Assembly (NCBI GenBank): GCA_021850865.1
Contig: JAJZKN010000001.1
Location: 62,001 to 126,000, forward strand
Direction: 5' to 3'
Length of the DNA: 64,000 nucleotides
DNA from: a bacterium
Lineage (GTDB): Bacteria > Patescibacteriota > Saccharimonadia > Saccharimonadales > UBA4665
A program made the translations under genes and the position numbers. Within the stretch, counting starts at the first letter, position 1. Each line of letters opens with the position of its first letter. The notes beneath the pieces are model-generated. The model saw only the letters and a list, made by a program, of their open reading frames with translations. It searched no databases and was not told the origin of the DNA. Of the stretch, positions 8,053 through 17,023 are shown one piece after another.

Positions 8053-9747
8053 TTATTCTTTTGAGATTACGTAGTCACCGATAACAAGCGTATCTAGTCC
8101 ACACCCAAGGAAGCATTTTACGGCCTGTTCAGGAGTATTTACGATAGGCTCACCCATAATATTGAATGAAGTGTTCATTAAAACTGGAGTGCCGGTTTGC
8201 TTCTGGAAGGCTTTGAGGAGTTTCCAATAGCGAAGGTTACCTTCTTGCGTAACGGTTTGAACGCGCGCTGTGCCGTCGACATGCGTAACCGCAGGTATTT
8301 CTATCTGTTTATCCTTCTTTACATTAAAAGCAAGTATCATGTAAGGCGATTCTTTAGTTGTACCAAGTTCGAAGTAGTTCCGAGCATCCTCAAGTGTCGT
8401 CGAGGGTGCAAACGGCCTAAAGTGTTCACGGAATTTAATTCGTTCATTTACGTGATCCTTATTTTCGGCTAAACGAGGGTTCGCTAAAATACTACGATTC
8501 CCGAGTGCTCGTGGTCCAAATTCTGCCCTACCTTGATACCAGCCAACGAATTTATTATCAGCCAGAAGTGCCGCTACGTAGTCTTCAAGGTTCGTTGGTT
8601 TTATCCATGAAAGGGAGTATTTCGTAAGAGCAGCTTCGACATTCTTATCAAGAAAATCAGGTCCTAGATAAGGGCTTTGGTTAGTAAGAGAAAGTACTCG
8701 TTCTTTAGGTCTTAGCGAGTAATAGCTGAGTAGCGCAGCGCCAGCACTTGCGCCATCGTCTCCAGCAGCAGGATAAATAAATATGGAATCGAATATGGCT
8801 GCTTGAGCGATTTTTCCATTTCCTACACTATTAAGTGCTACACCCCCAGAAATACAGAGATTCGAGGCTCCCGTGCTGTCTTTTGCCTTTTTTGCTAACG
8901 CCAGAAGTGCTTTTTCTAATACATCTTGAGCTGCACGAGCTATGTTCATATGGTGCTGTGTTAATTCATCATCTTTGTTGCGGGGCTGTCCAAATATGGA
9001 AACAAATTTTTTCGAGACATTTTCACTAGGTTTTTTCTGAAAATAGAAATAACTAAGGTCGAGTTCGTAGCCGTTTGCGCCTACTTTTAAAACATCATTC
9101 ATTGCTTCAACAAGACTTAGGTCTCCGTAAGGAGCTAGCCCCATGACCTTTCCTTCATCCTCGTTTTCTTTGAAGCCTAAAAATTCGGTAATGCACGAGT
9201 AAAATGCGCCGAGCGAGTTGGGGTAGTTGACTTGAGTGAGCTTCTTGATGTTTGCACCTGAGGCAGAGTAAATACAAGTCGCTTCATGTTCTCCGCGTCC
9301 GTCGACAGTAATAATGGCAGCTTCTGTAAACGTCGAAGTGTAATATGTTGAGGCTGCGTGACAATCGTGATGATTTAGGAAGCGAACCTTACCTGTGTAT
9401 CCAAGACGCTTAAACTGAGCATTAGTGTCGACGATTTTGCGTAATTGATAGATACTATTTGTAATAGCTTCAAAAGTATAGACTGGAAAGTATTTAAAAA
9501 AGTTCACTACATTAAGATGGTATACGAGCTTTAGATAATCGAAGCAAACACTTATTTCATCAATAGTATTGATGTCAGATATTCCTGACTGATCTATACA
9601 AAACCGAATGGATGATTTTGGAAATTTGCAACTATGCTTTTCTCTATTGAATCGCTCTTCAGCGATGGCGGCAATGATAACACCATTCATGACAATTGTG
9701 GCACTTGTATCGTGTCCATACGGTTTGATTCCTAAAGTAACAGTCAT
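8053..9747 (-). CDS. NodU/CmcH-family O-carbamoyltransferase
   Basis: About 564 aa from the ATG at 9747; the longer 588-aa frame adds 24 unlikely residues. The N-terminal domain has TLGIKPYGHDTSA and the metal-binding LNHHDCHAAS with TVDGRGEH. The C-terminal half has VGWYQGRAEFGPRALGNRSI and the closing VLMNTSFN. These are hallmarks of the carbamoyl-phosphate-dependent enzymes (NodU, CmcH, TobZ/Asm21) that form a carbamoyl adenylate and carbamoylate a hydroxyl. It is the only large metabolic gene on the minus strand, sharing an 83-bp divergent promoter region with the decarboxylase. Strong hint that the cluster product carries a carbamate. Confidence 0.9.
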   Translation of the reverse strand: MTVTLGIKPYGHDTSATIVMNGVIIAAIAEERFNREKHSCKFPKSSIRFCIDQSGISDINTIDEISVCFDYLKLVYHLNVVNFFKYFPVYTFEAITNSIYQLRKIVDTNAQFKRLGYTGKVRFLNHHDCHAASTYYTSTFTEAAIITVDGRGEHEATCIYSASGANIKKLTQVNYPNSLGAFYSCITEFLGFKENEDEGKVMGLAPYGDLSLVEAMNDVLKVGANGYELDLSYFYFQKKPSENVSKKFVSIFGQPRNKDDELTQHHMNIARAAQDVLEKALLALAKKAKDSTGASNLCISGGVALNSVGNGKIAQAAIFDSIFIYPAAGDDGASAGAALLSYYSLRPKERVLSLTNQSPYLGPDFLDKNVEAALTKYSLSWIKPTNLEDYVAALLADNKFVGWYQGRAEFGPRALGNRSILANPRLAENKDHVNERIKFREHFRPFAPSTTLEDARNYFELGTTKESPYMILAFNVKKDKQIEIPAVTHVDGTARVQTVTQEGNLRYWKLLKAFQKQTGTPVLMNTSFNIMGEPIVNTPEQAVKCFLGCGLDTLVIGDYVISKE

Positions 9748-9830
9748 TAGTTTGATGGTATCATAGTTAGTGTCGCAATCCCGTCGTCTTTTCTGGGGTG
9801 ATGAACTACAATACGACATAGGTATAGAAT

Positions 9831-11480
9831 ATGAATGAATACGATAATTATTTCTTACCTCTTGCTGATCGTGCCGAGCAAGAGGAACTTTTTAAAAAGC
9901 TAATTGATGCTTGTTTTAATTTTTACTCTGGCGAAACAAGAGATGGCAAGGTTTTAAACTATCGCCCGCCAGAAGTGCTTAAGGAAATAGCCGCAGAAGA
10001 TTTACCAATAGATGGTACGGAGCTAAGAGAAGCAATTAGTACCCTTGAAGAACAAGTTGGAAAGTATTCTGTCGCACAGTTTGACGATACATACCTTGCG
10101 TTTCCTGATTCCGGAAATGCCATACCTGCAATCTGGGCTGATATTTACTCGAAATTTATTAACCAAAATCTTATTGCCGTTTCGAGGAGTGCGCCAATTG
10201 CGACATTCATTGAAATACAGCTTCTTGAATGGTTACGGCAAATTATTGGCTATGAGTATAAATCACTGCGAGATATCCATTCGCTCTCAGAGGTATCTGG
10301 TATGGTCACTACAGGAGGCCACATGTCGAATCACGTCGCAATTATGGCTGCTCTTAATAAAACGTTTCCAGAGATAAAAAAGGGAGGGCTTAGCTGCTTG
10401 ACCGTCCAACCTGCTGTAATCTTAGCTGGAGCCATATCACACTATTCATTTAGTTCTGCACTACATCATCTTGGAATTGGTCAAGATGCGCTACTCGATG
10501 CTCGCTCTTCAAACGATTACACGACTAATCTTGAGGATGTTGAGCGATTATTGACAAATCCCCCTGAAGGAAAACAACCGTTTATGGTGGTGGGTGTTGC
10601 CGGTAATTCGCGTACGACAAGCCTCGACGATCTATCTGGACTCTCAGCGCTCTGCAAGAAATACAATGTATGGTTCCATACAGATGCCTGCCACGGAGGG
10701 GCGCTTTTGTTTTCAAGTGAGTATCGAAAACTTCTTGCGAGAATCGAAGAGTCTGATTCAGTGTCGATTGATCCACACAAAGGTCTCTTTGCACCTTATC
10801 CATTGAGCTTCGTATTGTTTAAAGAACGTGATACGCTAACGAAATTTACTCGATATGAAAGTGAGGTCCGTGATGGTTCGTCATGGGATCTTGGTTATAT
10901 AACCCCTTTTTACGGATCGAGAGGTTTTGAGTCATTGAAGTTATGGTTGACGATAAAGACACTTGGTATGAGGCAGATTGAGCAGATTATTGACGATCGT
11001 CAAGAAATAGCTCATCGATTGTCAAAGTATATTGCTTCATCTAAGTTCTTCACGATTTTAAATGACATGACGTTCTATCGAATGGTGTTCCTCTATTACC
11101 CTGAAGATGTAAAGCAGAAGCTTGATGTTATGGAATTGACAGTGCCCCAAAAGGTCGCCATAAAACGGCTCATTGATCAGTATACGCACGCTATAAATGA
11201 AGAGCTTTATGTGACCGGTAGCCTGTGCCTTGATGAATTCAAACTTGATGACCTAGGTAATAGAACAAAGCTTGATAGCTCGGAGAAGTTCGTCGTTATG
11301 AGCGTTACTGTTGGAAATCCAAAACAAAGTACTGAGAAAATTAATGTAGCGTTACAAAAATTATTTACTCTATGTGAAGCAAGAGTGTCTGAATTTGAAC
11401 AGGCTGTTAATGAAGCACTGAAAGACGATAATATTAATGAACATAAACCAGGTGCGCTTTATGGACCAGCCGGTTGGTAG
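9831..11480 (+). CDS. PLP-dependent group II decarboxylase (glutamate/aromatic amino acid type)
   Basis: 549 aa, type-I PLP fold. The cofactor-phosphate region is VTTGGHMSNHVAI (about residue 163), the pyridine-stacking/Asp region is WFHTDACHGG, and the Schiff-base Lys is in SIDPHKG. This is the GAD/AADC/tyrosine decarboxylase superfamily, removing CO2 from an amino acid, although some members catalyse aldehyde-forming or desulfinase reactions. Length is slightly above the family average because of N- and C-terminal extensions. The next gene overlaps its end, so they form one transcript. Confidence 0.88.
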   Translation: MNEYDNYFLPLADRAEQEELFKKLIDACFNFYSGETRDGKVLNYRPPEVLKEIAAEDLPIDGTELREAISTLEEQVGKYSVAQFDDTYLAFPDSGNAIPAIWADIYSKFINQNLIAVSRSAPIATFIEIQLLEWLRQIIGYEYKSLRDIHSLSEVSGMVTTGGHMSNHVAIMAALNKTFPEIKKGGLSCLTVQPAVILAGAISHYSFSSALHHLGIGQDALLDARSSNDYTTNLEDVERLLTNPPEGKQPFMVVGVAGNSRTTSLDDLSGLSALCKKYNVWFHTDACHGGALLFSSEYRKLLARIEESDSVSIDPHKGLFAPYPLSFVLFKERDTLTKFTRYESEVRDGSSWDLGYITPFYGSRGFESLKLWLTIKTLGMRQIEQIIDDRQEIAHRLSKYIASSKFFTILNDMTFYRMVFLYYPEDVKQKLDVMELTVPQKVAIKRLIDQYTHAINEELYVTGSLCLDEFKLDDLGNRTKLDSSEKFVVMSVTVGNPKQSTEKINVALQKLFTLCEARVSEFEQAVNEALKDDNINEHKPGALYGPAGW

Positions 11481-12771
11481 TAACGCGCAGTATCTTCTTT
11501 CTGATTACGCAAAAGAATGGTATCAAAATATCATTCCCGACAGTTATTTCGATGGCTTATATCGACATCCACATTTTCTGTTGCAGGAGCGTCTTAGTGA
11601 GCAAGAATATAATGTGCCTGAAAAAACTGTGAAACAGATAGTTGATGGAATAATAGATCTTGAAGATCCTCAAGTCATATGGATATCTGATACAACTTCG
11701 CAGTCGTGGCTTGATCCACTTAAGACCCTGGGTCTATCTAGATATCTAAAGACAATGCCATTTATGACATCATCAGACGTACTCTTAGGAGAAGATAAGC
11801 TTTGTAAGCTTATGACTTTTGACGAAATCACGTGGTACTGCGTGGTCGAGATAAAGAATCCTGTGCAATACATTAAATCGCTTGATACTATACGGAAGGT
11901 GACAGTCGACTTTGCAATCCAAGCCAAAGAACAGTTTGTAATTCATACTGTTGACAATTGGGCGGTTGTTTGTGATAACGAGAAAGTTTATTTTATAACA
12001 CCGTTCTATGGTCAAACAGTAGAGCAGCGATGGCCAACTCTTCCAGAAAAAAAACAACAGAAGCTGCTAAACTCATTGAGAGATCTTCTATTATTATTTG
12101 AAAAAAAAGGACTTTATTGGAGGGACTTTGCTCCACGAAATATGCTGTGTCCCAATGAAGATGAGATTATATTAATTGATTTTGAGCATTTAATTGATAC
12201 TTATGATATTTCACTTAGCGAAAGAATTGTGCTCGATAAGTATCGACGAATTTGGTTTGGAGACGTACTATCGCAGACCGAGATTGATTACTTATTTGAA
12301 GCGATGCCAGTATATGAGGTAAATAGATCTGTACGTTGCAAAGCCGACGAAATGGAAGAGGCGTATTTTGGCAGATCTGAAATAATCCTTGAAGAGCGAT
12401 TCGCTTTGCTAGATATGATCTCTAAAGTAGAGCGTACGCACAAGTACAAGAAAGGGGTTATACACGGACATAGGCTTGGGTTATATATGTCTGATTTTTT
12501 GAGTAGTAAGTCTGAGGCATCACTTTATAAAATCTTGGGGCGTCTACCGGTATCTACTTGGCCAACGGTACTTCGAACATTGCAGCAAACTATTGACTTT
12601 GACCAATTGAATTATATTATAAGTCTGTACAACAAGGGTGTTACGACAAAAGTGACTGAAACATTTCTTGACGAAATGCGTACAAGAGAATTGTCCGATA
12701 GCTCATTAGAATATGGAGTAATGCAATGGATACAGCAGCACAGCAAGCAGCCTGGCATAGTGAACAATTAA
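11461..12771 (+). CDS. protein-kinase-fold (APH/LPS-kinase-like) phosphotransferase
   Basis: About 436 aa. The central region has the kinase catalytic signature LYWRDFAPRNML...LIDFEH: an HRD-like Asp, the conserved Asn, and a DFE metal site. This resembles aminoglycoside-phosphotransferase or LPS-core kinases. The N-terminal 150 residues are not recognised and the C-terminal 150 are helical. The ATG at 11461 has an AGGTG Shine-Dalgarno and overlaps the decarboxylase by 20 nt; the track's upstream start at 11437 is also possible. It probably phosphorylates a small molecule or acyl/peptidyl intermediate of the pathway. Confidence 0.6.
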   Translation: MDQPVGSNAQYLLSDYAKEWYQNIIPDSYFDGLYRHPHFLLQERLSEQEYNVPEKTVKQIVDGIIDLEDPQVIWISDTTSQSWLDPLKTLGLSRYLKTMPFMTSSDVLLGEDKLCKLMTFDEITWYCVVEIKNPVQYIKSLDTIRKVTVDFAIQAKEQFVIHTVDNWAVVCDNEKVYFITPFYGQTVEQRWPTLPEKKQQKLLNSLRDLLLLFEKKGLYWRDFAPRNMLCPNEDEIILIDFEHLIDTYDISLSERIVLDKYRRIWFGDVLSQTEIDYLFEAMPVYEVNRSVRCKADEMEEAYFGRSEIILEERFALLDMISKVERTHKYKKGVIHGHRLGLYMSDFLSSKSEASLYKILGRLPVSTWPTVLRTLQQTIDFDQLNYIISLYNKGVTTKVTETFLDEMRTRELSDSSLEYGVMQWIQQHSKQPGIVNN

Positions 12772-13844
12772 ATTACACACTACCAATCCGTATGGTGCAT
12801 GATCGAGAAGTCGGCACTTTTAGTCATGATACGGATTCGCTGCGCCACAATGCATTTGCGACAACTACGTTATCGAGCGGTCTTGAAGTTGGCCTCGTCT
12901 CTAAGGCACGAAATTATTCAACTACAGAATTTGACGTACTCCAGACGACGCTTAACGATGAGCAGTCTAGCATTCACGAAATGGACGTACTTGACGTACG
13001 TGACTTTTTTTCACTAACCTCTGATCTCTATGTAGAAATGGGTAAAATTTCAGGTCACTCCATAGTTATAGGCCTAAACCAACACCCAGAAGGATTACAT
13101 CTTCCCGAGCGTAATATATTTGGCGACAAGCAACGCGTACAGACACTACGGCCGCTTCACGTGCACATATATGAGGCGTCTGTTGCCTCTGGAGATCGAG
13201 TTACGATGAGTGATTTGCCGACTGTCGACCGGCGCGATATGAGCGACCCATTTCTTTTGCTATCGACATCAATACTGATGAATCGACTGAAAAGTAATGC
13301 GCTTTTTCAAGATTTTGCAATTACGTTGAGTAAACCATCGACACCTCCATGGGGGTTAAATATAACAATCGAGAAGCCACTCCACGAGTTTTTAAAAGAG
13401 CAAAGCGAAGTACTCATAGAGCTGCAAAAGGTGATTTTTGCAGAGTATAAACTTTGGAGTTCTGTTATTTGCACTGCAAATCAAGAGGATATATTGAGAG
13501 CTGCGGATTCTTTGCCAGCCATGACGGTACGGATGTTACAACTGATAGCGAACACTTTACGGCGGCAAGAAGATGTTGACAGTGCGCATCTGTTTACTAA
13601 AGGTGGTGCTGTTACCTATACGCTATTAGAGAATCTTGCTGGGCAAACTATGATTAATGTCCATCCACGACTAATGTCAAAAGGAAATAGTGCTGACGCT
13701 ATGGGGATCTACGTTGATAATTTTGAAGGTGAGCAGGTTCATGATCTTGAAAAAAAGAGAGTATTTTATCGGCAACTTATCGCAAGAATGGCAATGATAA
13801 GGACTATCAAAAATGGTATGCTTTTAACAAGAGAGGGTAGCTAA
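12726..13844 (+). CDS. island cluster protein of unknown function, 372 aa
   Basis: Not recognised. It overlaps the kinase-like gene by 46 nt, yet has a good GGAG Shine-Dalgarno 6 nt before the ATG. The first half has two His-bearing strands, VIGLNQHPEGLH and LRPLHVHIYEA, which could form a metal or nucleotide site of the kind seen in HIT-like enzymes; the second half is helical. No membrane segment. Its position inside a tightly overlapping operon makes a pathway role very likely. The HIT resemblance is only a suggestion. Confidence 0.7.
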   Translation: MDTAAQQAAWHSEQLNYTLPIRMVHDREVGTFSHDTDSLRHNAFATTTLSSGLEVGLVSKARNYSTTEFDVLQTTLNDEQSSIHEMDVLDVRDFFSLTSDLYVEMGKISGHSIVIGLNQHPEGLHLPERNIFGDKQRVQTLRPLHVHIYEASVASGDRVTMSDLPTVDRRDMSDPFLLLSTSILMNRLKSNALFQDFAITLSKPSTPPWGLNITIEKPLHEFLKEQSEVLIELQKVIFAEYKLWSSVICTANQEDILRAADSLPAMTVRMLQLIANTLRRQEDVDSAHLFTKGGAVTYTLLENLAGQTMINVHPRLMSKGNSADAMGIYVDNFEGEQVHDLEKKRVFYRQLIARMAMIRTIKNGMLLTREGS

Positions 13845-14264
13845 ATGGGAGCTAAGGAAACGTGTATGAAAATTGCATCAATAGTTTGGACTATTGATCC
13901 AAATGGCGAAAAGCGGTTCCTTATTCGGCATAACAGACCATTTGATGGCTATGACGATGAGTGGACTATCCTGTTTGGAAATGTAGATGAAGGAGAAAAG
14001 TCAAAATTGGCGGCTATACGAGAGGTTGGCGAGGAGTATGGTATTTTCGATATAAGCTCAGTGAATAATCTTGACTATAGTCTTGAATACAAAGACAAGG
14101 ATCGGGCAACTGTTATTCATTTCTTTTCGATGCGAGTTGAGTCGATAGATATCCCAATTCAATTAAACAATGAAAGTATTGGATATGACTGGATGACACT
14201 TGAAAAAGCGATTGCTAGTATGCGATATGATGACGAATCGATAGCTCTTACTAAAGTAGGATAG
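13845..14264 (+). CDS. Nudix hydrolase
   Basis: 139 aa with a textbook Nudix box, GNVDEGEKSKLAAIREVGEEYGI in total, matching GX5EX7REUXEEXGU exactly (about residues 46-68). Nudix enzymes split a pyrophosphate linked to another moiety, using divalent metal at the REVGEE helix. It starts directly after the stop of the previous gene, with a GAGAGGG Shine-Dalgarno inside that gene, and ends 3 nt before the next. Role could be hydrolysis of a nucleotide-linked intermediate or housecleaning. Confidence 0.88.
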   Translation: MGAKETCMKIASIVWTIDPNGEKRFLIRHNRPFDGYDDEWTILFGNVDEGEKSKLAAIREVGEEYGIFDISSVNNLDYSLEYKDKDRATVIHFFSMRVESIDIPIQLNNESIGYDWMTLEKAIASMRYDDESIALTKVG

Positions 14265-14267
14265 CGA

Positions 14268-16001
14268 ATGATCGAACGCAATATCACAGAACAATCTGTA
14301 GAGCAGCGTACAGATTTAACCACACCGGTACTCGCATATGTTGAAGCGAGCGAGCAAATTGCAGCAACGCGCGCCTTCGTCGCTTCTATAAAAAGCCACG
14401 TTCAAGATCAAGAGAAAGTGCGGTACACAGCAGAAGTGGAACGGTTGCTTGCCGACTCGGAAGACGCAGACTGTGCAAAACGGCTTGCTATAAATTGTTT
14501 TGATTTCTGTATTTCTGACGAAATTCGTACATATGAAACCTCAAATTCGCTTCCAACTGATGCTGCGGCGGTATACTTTCGTTCGGACGTTTATAAGACT
14601 CAGTATCCTCGATGCGTAACTGGGGCGATCGAGCAGCGTCTTGGGTGCGCAGTAGAGGAGGCTATTATTGCTCCGGCCGTACTTGTTAGCGAAACAAGAA
14701 TAGATGGGATTAGAGGCGCATTAACAGAAAAAATCGATTACATTGTTGGTAATCAAAACAATAGCTTAGATAAATCGTACCCTCCATTGGGTATGCCTCG
14801 ACAAGAGTTATATAGAGAGTTAATGTCTTGTGGTATTAATCCATTCGACGCTACCGAACGACCTACAACTCCCATTGATTCGAATGAAAATCGTGTCTAC
14901 CGAAGACTGCATCGTATTCGTGGAAGCTTAGCTCTCTATGCAAAGGAGGCCGATCTACAGAATCAAAGATTGCGTATCGAATCTCATTGGCGCACTATCT
15001 TAGGAGAGCCGAACGGAAAAGGACAAGTTGTTTTATTTAGTAGTGGTGTTTCGAGTAATGAAGCATCAATGCGAGCGATTGCCGAAGTGAGCGATCGTGC
15101 ATACGTACACCCCTATTGGTACTACGAAAATGCTGCAGCCATAAACACGATATTCAACTCTATCGAACAAGATTTAGGCAAGGCCACTGCCCTTTTAGTT
15201 AATCTTGAGCCGACCAATTACTTTACATTTGAAGAGCAACCAGAGCCCCCTGTTGTTGCAATAAAACAATTTGTTGATCAGGCTATTGAAAATCCGAATC
15301 AACAATATAGCTTGATCATAGACGCCACCGTCGACCCACTTATATCTCTCAGAACCGTCTTTGGTTATGGTCATCTACCGAGTAATTTAACGATCATAAA
15401 AACAGCGAGCGCTACAAAGCATCAGGATGGTGGCCGTAACTATTTTTTTGGTGTAGCTTACGTAGAAGACACTGAAGTTAACGAACGCATTCGTAAAAAT
15501 CAACTGGTGGCGGGGAGTATACTTTATGAGTCGCATATACTTCATTTTCCTCTTCCAAGTCGTGAGCGTATCGAGCACAGAAGGTCGGTTACAAGCCAAC
15601 TGGGAGCTGCCTTAGAAACACTAAATAAACAGGGAGGATGGAGGTATGTAGCGTATAGCTACCATAGTTTTCTAGTGCCACCACAGGAGTTTATTGAGCA
15701 AATAGTAGAAAATGTACGGCATTTTGATTGCCAAAGGCAAGCTGAGGAGTACATCAAAATTATTAATAGCGAAATTTATGCCATTGTAAATACGGTTGCT
15801 CTAGAAGAAGGAGGTATTGAAGTAGGAGATAGCTTCGCATTTCCAGTAACTCGGGTAAATACTCAAGGTGGCCCTAATCGATTCGGCCCCTATCAGCTCG
15901 CACTGAAAATACCGCGCATCTCTATGGGATATAGGGATGGCCCAACAAAGGGCATCCATTTTGCTAAGATGCTAATTGAGCAAATGAAAATCAAAATATA
16001 A
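14268..16001 (+). CDS. Cys/Met-metabolism-like PLP enzyme (divergent)
   Basis: 577 aa. The C-terminal 370 residues look like a type-I PLP fold of the Cys/Met metabolism family: cofactor-binding VVLFSSGVSSNEASM, an aspartate strand LIIDATVDPL, and the likely Schiff-base Lys in TASATKHQDGGR, equivalent to the family's S-x-TK-x-x-xGH. A 200-residue N-terminal extension is unusual; the family is about 400 aa. It is the last gene of the operon. It could do beta/gamma-elimination or replacement. Distant relationship, so moderate certainty. Confidence 0.6.
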   Translation: MIERNITEQSVEQRTDLTTPVLAYVEASEQIAATRAFVASIKSHVQDQEKVRYTAEVERLLADSEDADCAKRLAINCFDFCISDEIRTYETSNSLPTDAAAVYFRSDVYKTQYPRCVTGAIEQRLGCAVEEAIIAPAVLVSETRIDGIRGALTEKIDYIVGNQNNSLDKSYPPLGMPRQELYRELMSCGINPFDATERPTTPIDSNENRVYRRLHRIRGSLALYAKEADLQNQRLRIESHWRTILGEPNGKGQVVLFSSGVSSNEASMRAIAEVSDRAYVHPYWYYENAAAINTIFNSIEQDLGKATALLVNLEPTNYFTFEEQPEPPVVAIKQFVDQAIENPNQQYSLIIDATVDPLISLRTVFGYGHLPSNLTIIKTASATKHQDGGRNYFFGVAYVEDTEVNERIRKNQLVAGSILYESHILHFPLPSRERIEHRRSVTSQLGAALETLNKQGGWRYVAYSYHSFLVPPQEFIEQIVENVRHFDCQRQAEEYIKIINSEIYAIVNTVALEEGGIEVGDSFAFPVTRVNTQGGPNRFGPYQLALKIPRISMGYRDGPTKGIHFAKMLIEQMKIKI

Positions 16002-16066
16002 ATTATTTGTCGCGGATAGACCTACCTTAAAGAACGTTATGTCCAGGTTCAGATAGATAAGCGCCA

Positions 16067-16095
16067 CTTCTAGAATATAATTAAGATTCTAGAAG
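16067..16095. promoter_or_regulatory. palindromic operator over the transposase promoter
   Basis: Perfect 10-bp inverted repeat CTTCTAGAAT-9 nt-ATTCTAGAAG. A TATAAT box occupies its centre (16076-16081), and the right arm runs into the AGAAGGAG Shine-Dalgarno. It could be an operator or an mRNA hairpin hiding the ribosome site. Confidence 0.5.
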
Positions 16096-16104
16096 GAGCG
16101 GGCT

Positions 16105-16581
16105 ATGAAAACGGGTTCTCAGACCCGGATTGGTACGGTGGTGCCCAAGCTGGGAAGCATTAAGACTACAGTTAGTCTTAGCAAAGAAGCAAAAGTAAGA
16201 CTTAAATGGATGGATTTCTACAGTGCCCATGACAGCAATGCTCGACTTACTTGCCGACATTTTGGCATTGCTCACCGGACATTCTATCGTTATTACAATC
16301 GATTTAAGCTTTACGGCTTGGCAGGATTAGAGTCCAAGTCTCACAAACCATTTCAGGTTCGACAACCTACAACTCCCACGCCGGTTATTGATGCCGTTAA
16401 GCAATTGCGCCGAGCCAACCCAGAGTTCTCCAAGTACAAGTTAGAGGTTATCTTAAAACGTGACTATGGTTACAAGGTAAGTGCCTCCACTATTGGTCGC
16501 ATTATCTCTAGACACCAGCTATTCTTTAAGCCCACGGTAAAGCCTAAAGGCCATCCGCATCGTCTAGCCCAGGGACTCTAA
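16105..16581 (+). pseudogene. truncated IS481/ISNCY-like transposase (HTH part only)
   Basis: 158 aa containing two helix-turn-helix units: ARLTCRHFGIAHRTFYRYYNRF (about residues 47-68, with GLAGLESKS after it) and a second winged-helix segment YKVSASTIGRII. This is the N-terminal DNA-binding half of IS481-type integrase-core transposases. The frame stops right after the HTH region, and no DDE catalytic domain follows. It is therefore inactive, unless the short protein serves as a regulator. Remains of an insertion at the right end of the metabolic cluster. Confidence 0.65.
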
Positions 16582-16671
16582 ATTATCTTGTGTAAACTCT
16601 TAATTGTTTATGTAGTGCACTCCGGACATATATGCAAACAGGCGGGTGTTAGCCCGCTTGCAGCTAGCGGA

Positions 16672-16818
16672 TTAACTCATAACAATACTGCCAAGTAGCC
16701 AAATAAGTAACACCCCATACTCAGCTTTAGTTATGAATACTCTATGAGTCCAGACAGCTGAAGCAAGCAATACTAAAACAATAAATACTCCGTTTCCATC
16801 AGGTGATCGGTGAGTCAT
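16672..16818 (-). CDS. 48-aa membrane peptide
   Basis: ATG at 16818 has a GAGGT Shine-Dalgarno about 7 nt upstream. The peptide has a hydrophobic segment (GVFIVLVLLASAVW), a basic loop, and a second hydrophobic stretch (GVLLIWLLGSIVM) to the stop, so it is a probable two-helix membrane peptide. Its start overlaps the stop of the preceding small ORF (ATGA). It could be a small toxin-like or structural membrane peptide; not recognised. Confidence 0.4.
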   Translation of the reverse strand: MTHRSPDGNGVFIVLVLLASAVWTHRVFITKAEYGVLLIWLLGSIVMS

Positions 16819-16949
16819 TTCTGTACCTCACTAGTATTTGGCTTATCTTCAAATAGTTGATGAATTTGCTGTTCGTCAAAATCTTTATCCTTAACCTTAT
16901 CTAGCTCATCAAAAGTTTGGAATAAGAACCATTTGCCGAGCCAGACCAA
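16815..16949 (-). CDS. small ORF upstream of the 48-aa peptide
   Basis: In the frame ending at the TGA that overlaps the next ATG (cagaaATGA), about 44 residues can be read from a TTG: a hydrophobic start (WLGKWFLFQTF) followed by an acidic/basic helical tail. No convincing Shine-Dalgarno or ATG; support comes from the coupling only. Confidence 0.25.
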   Translation of the reverse strand: MVWLGKWFLFQTFDELDKVKDKDFDEQQIHQLFEDKPNTSEVQK

Positions 16950-16965
16950 GCACCAACAGAGGTAG

Positions 16966-16996
16966 ACCAGGTTCCTAGACCTGGTTTTCTTATTTC
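16966..16996 (+). terminator. intrinsic terminator
   Basis: ACCAGGT-TCCTAG-ACCTGGT (7-bp perfect stem) followed by TTTCTTATTT on the plus strand. It would stop read-through from the transposase remnant toward the TA cassette. Confidence 0.6.
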
Positions 16997-17023
16997 TGTC
17001 AAACCGCCCCTCATCTGTTATTT

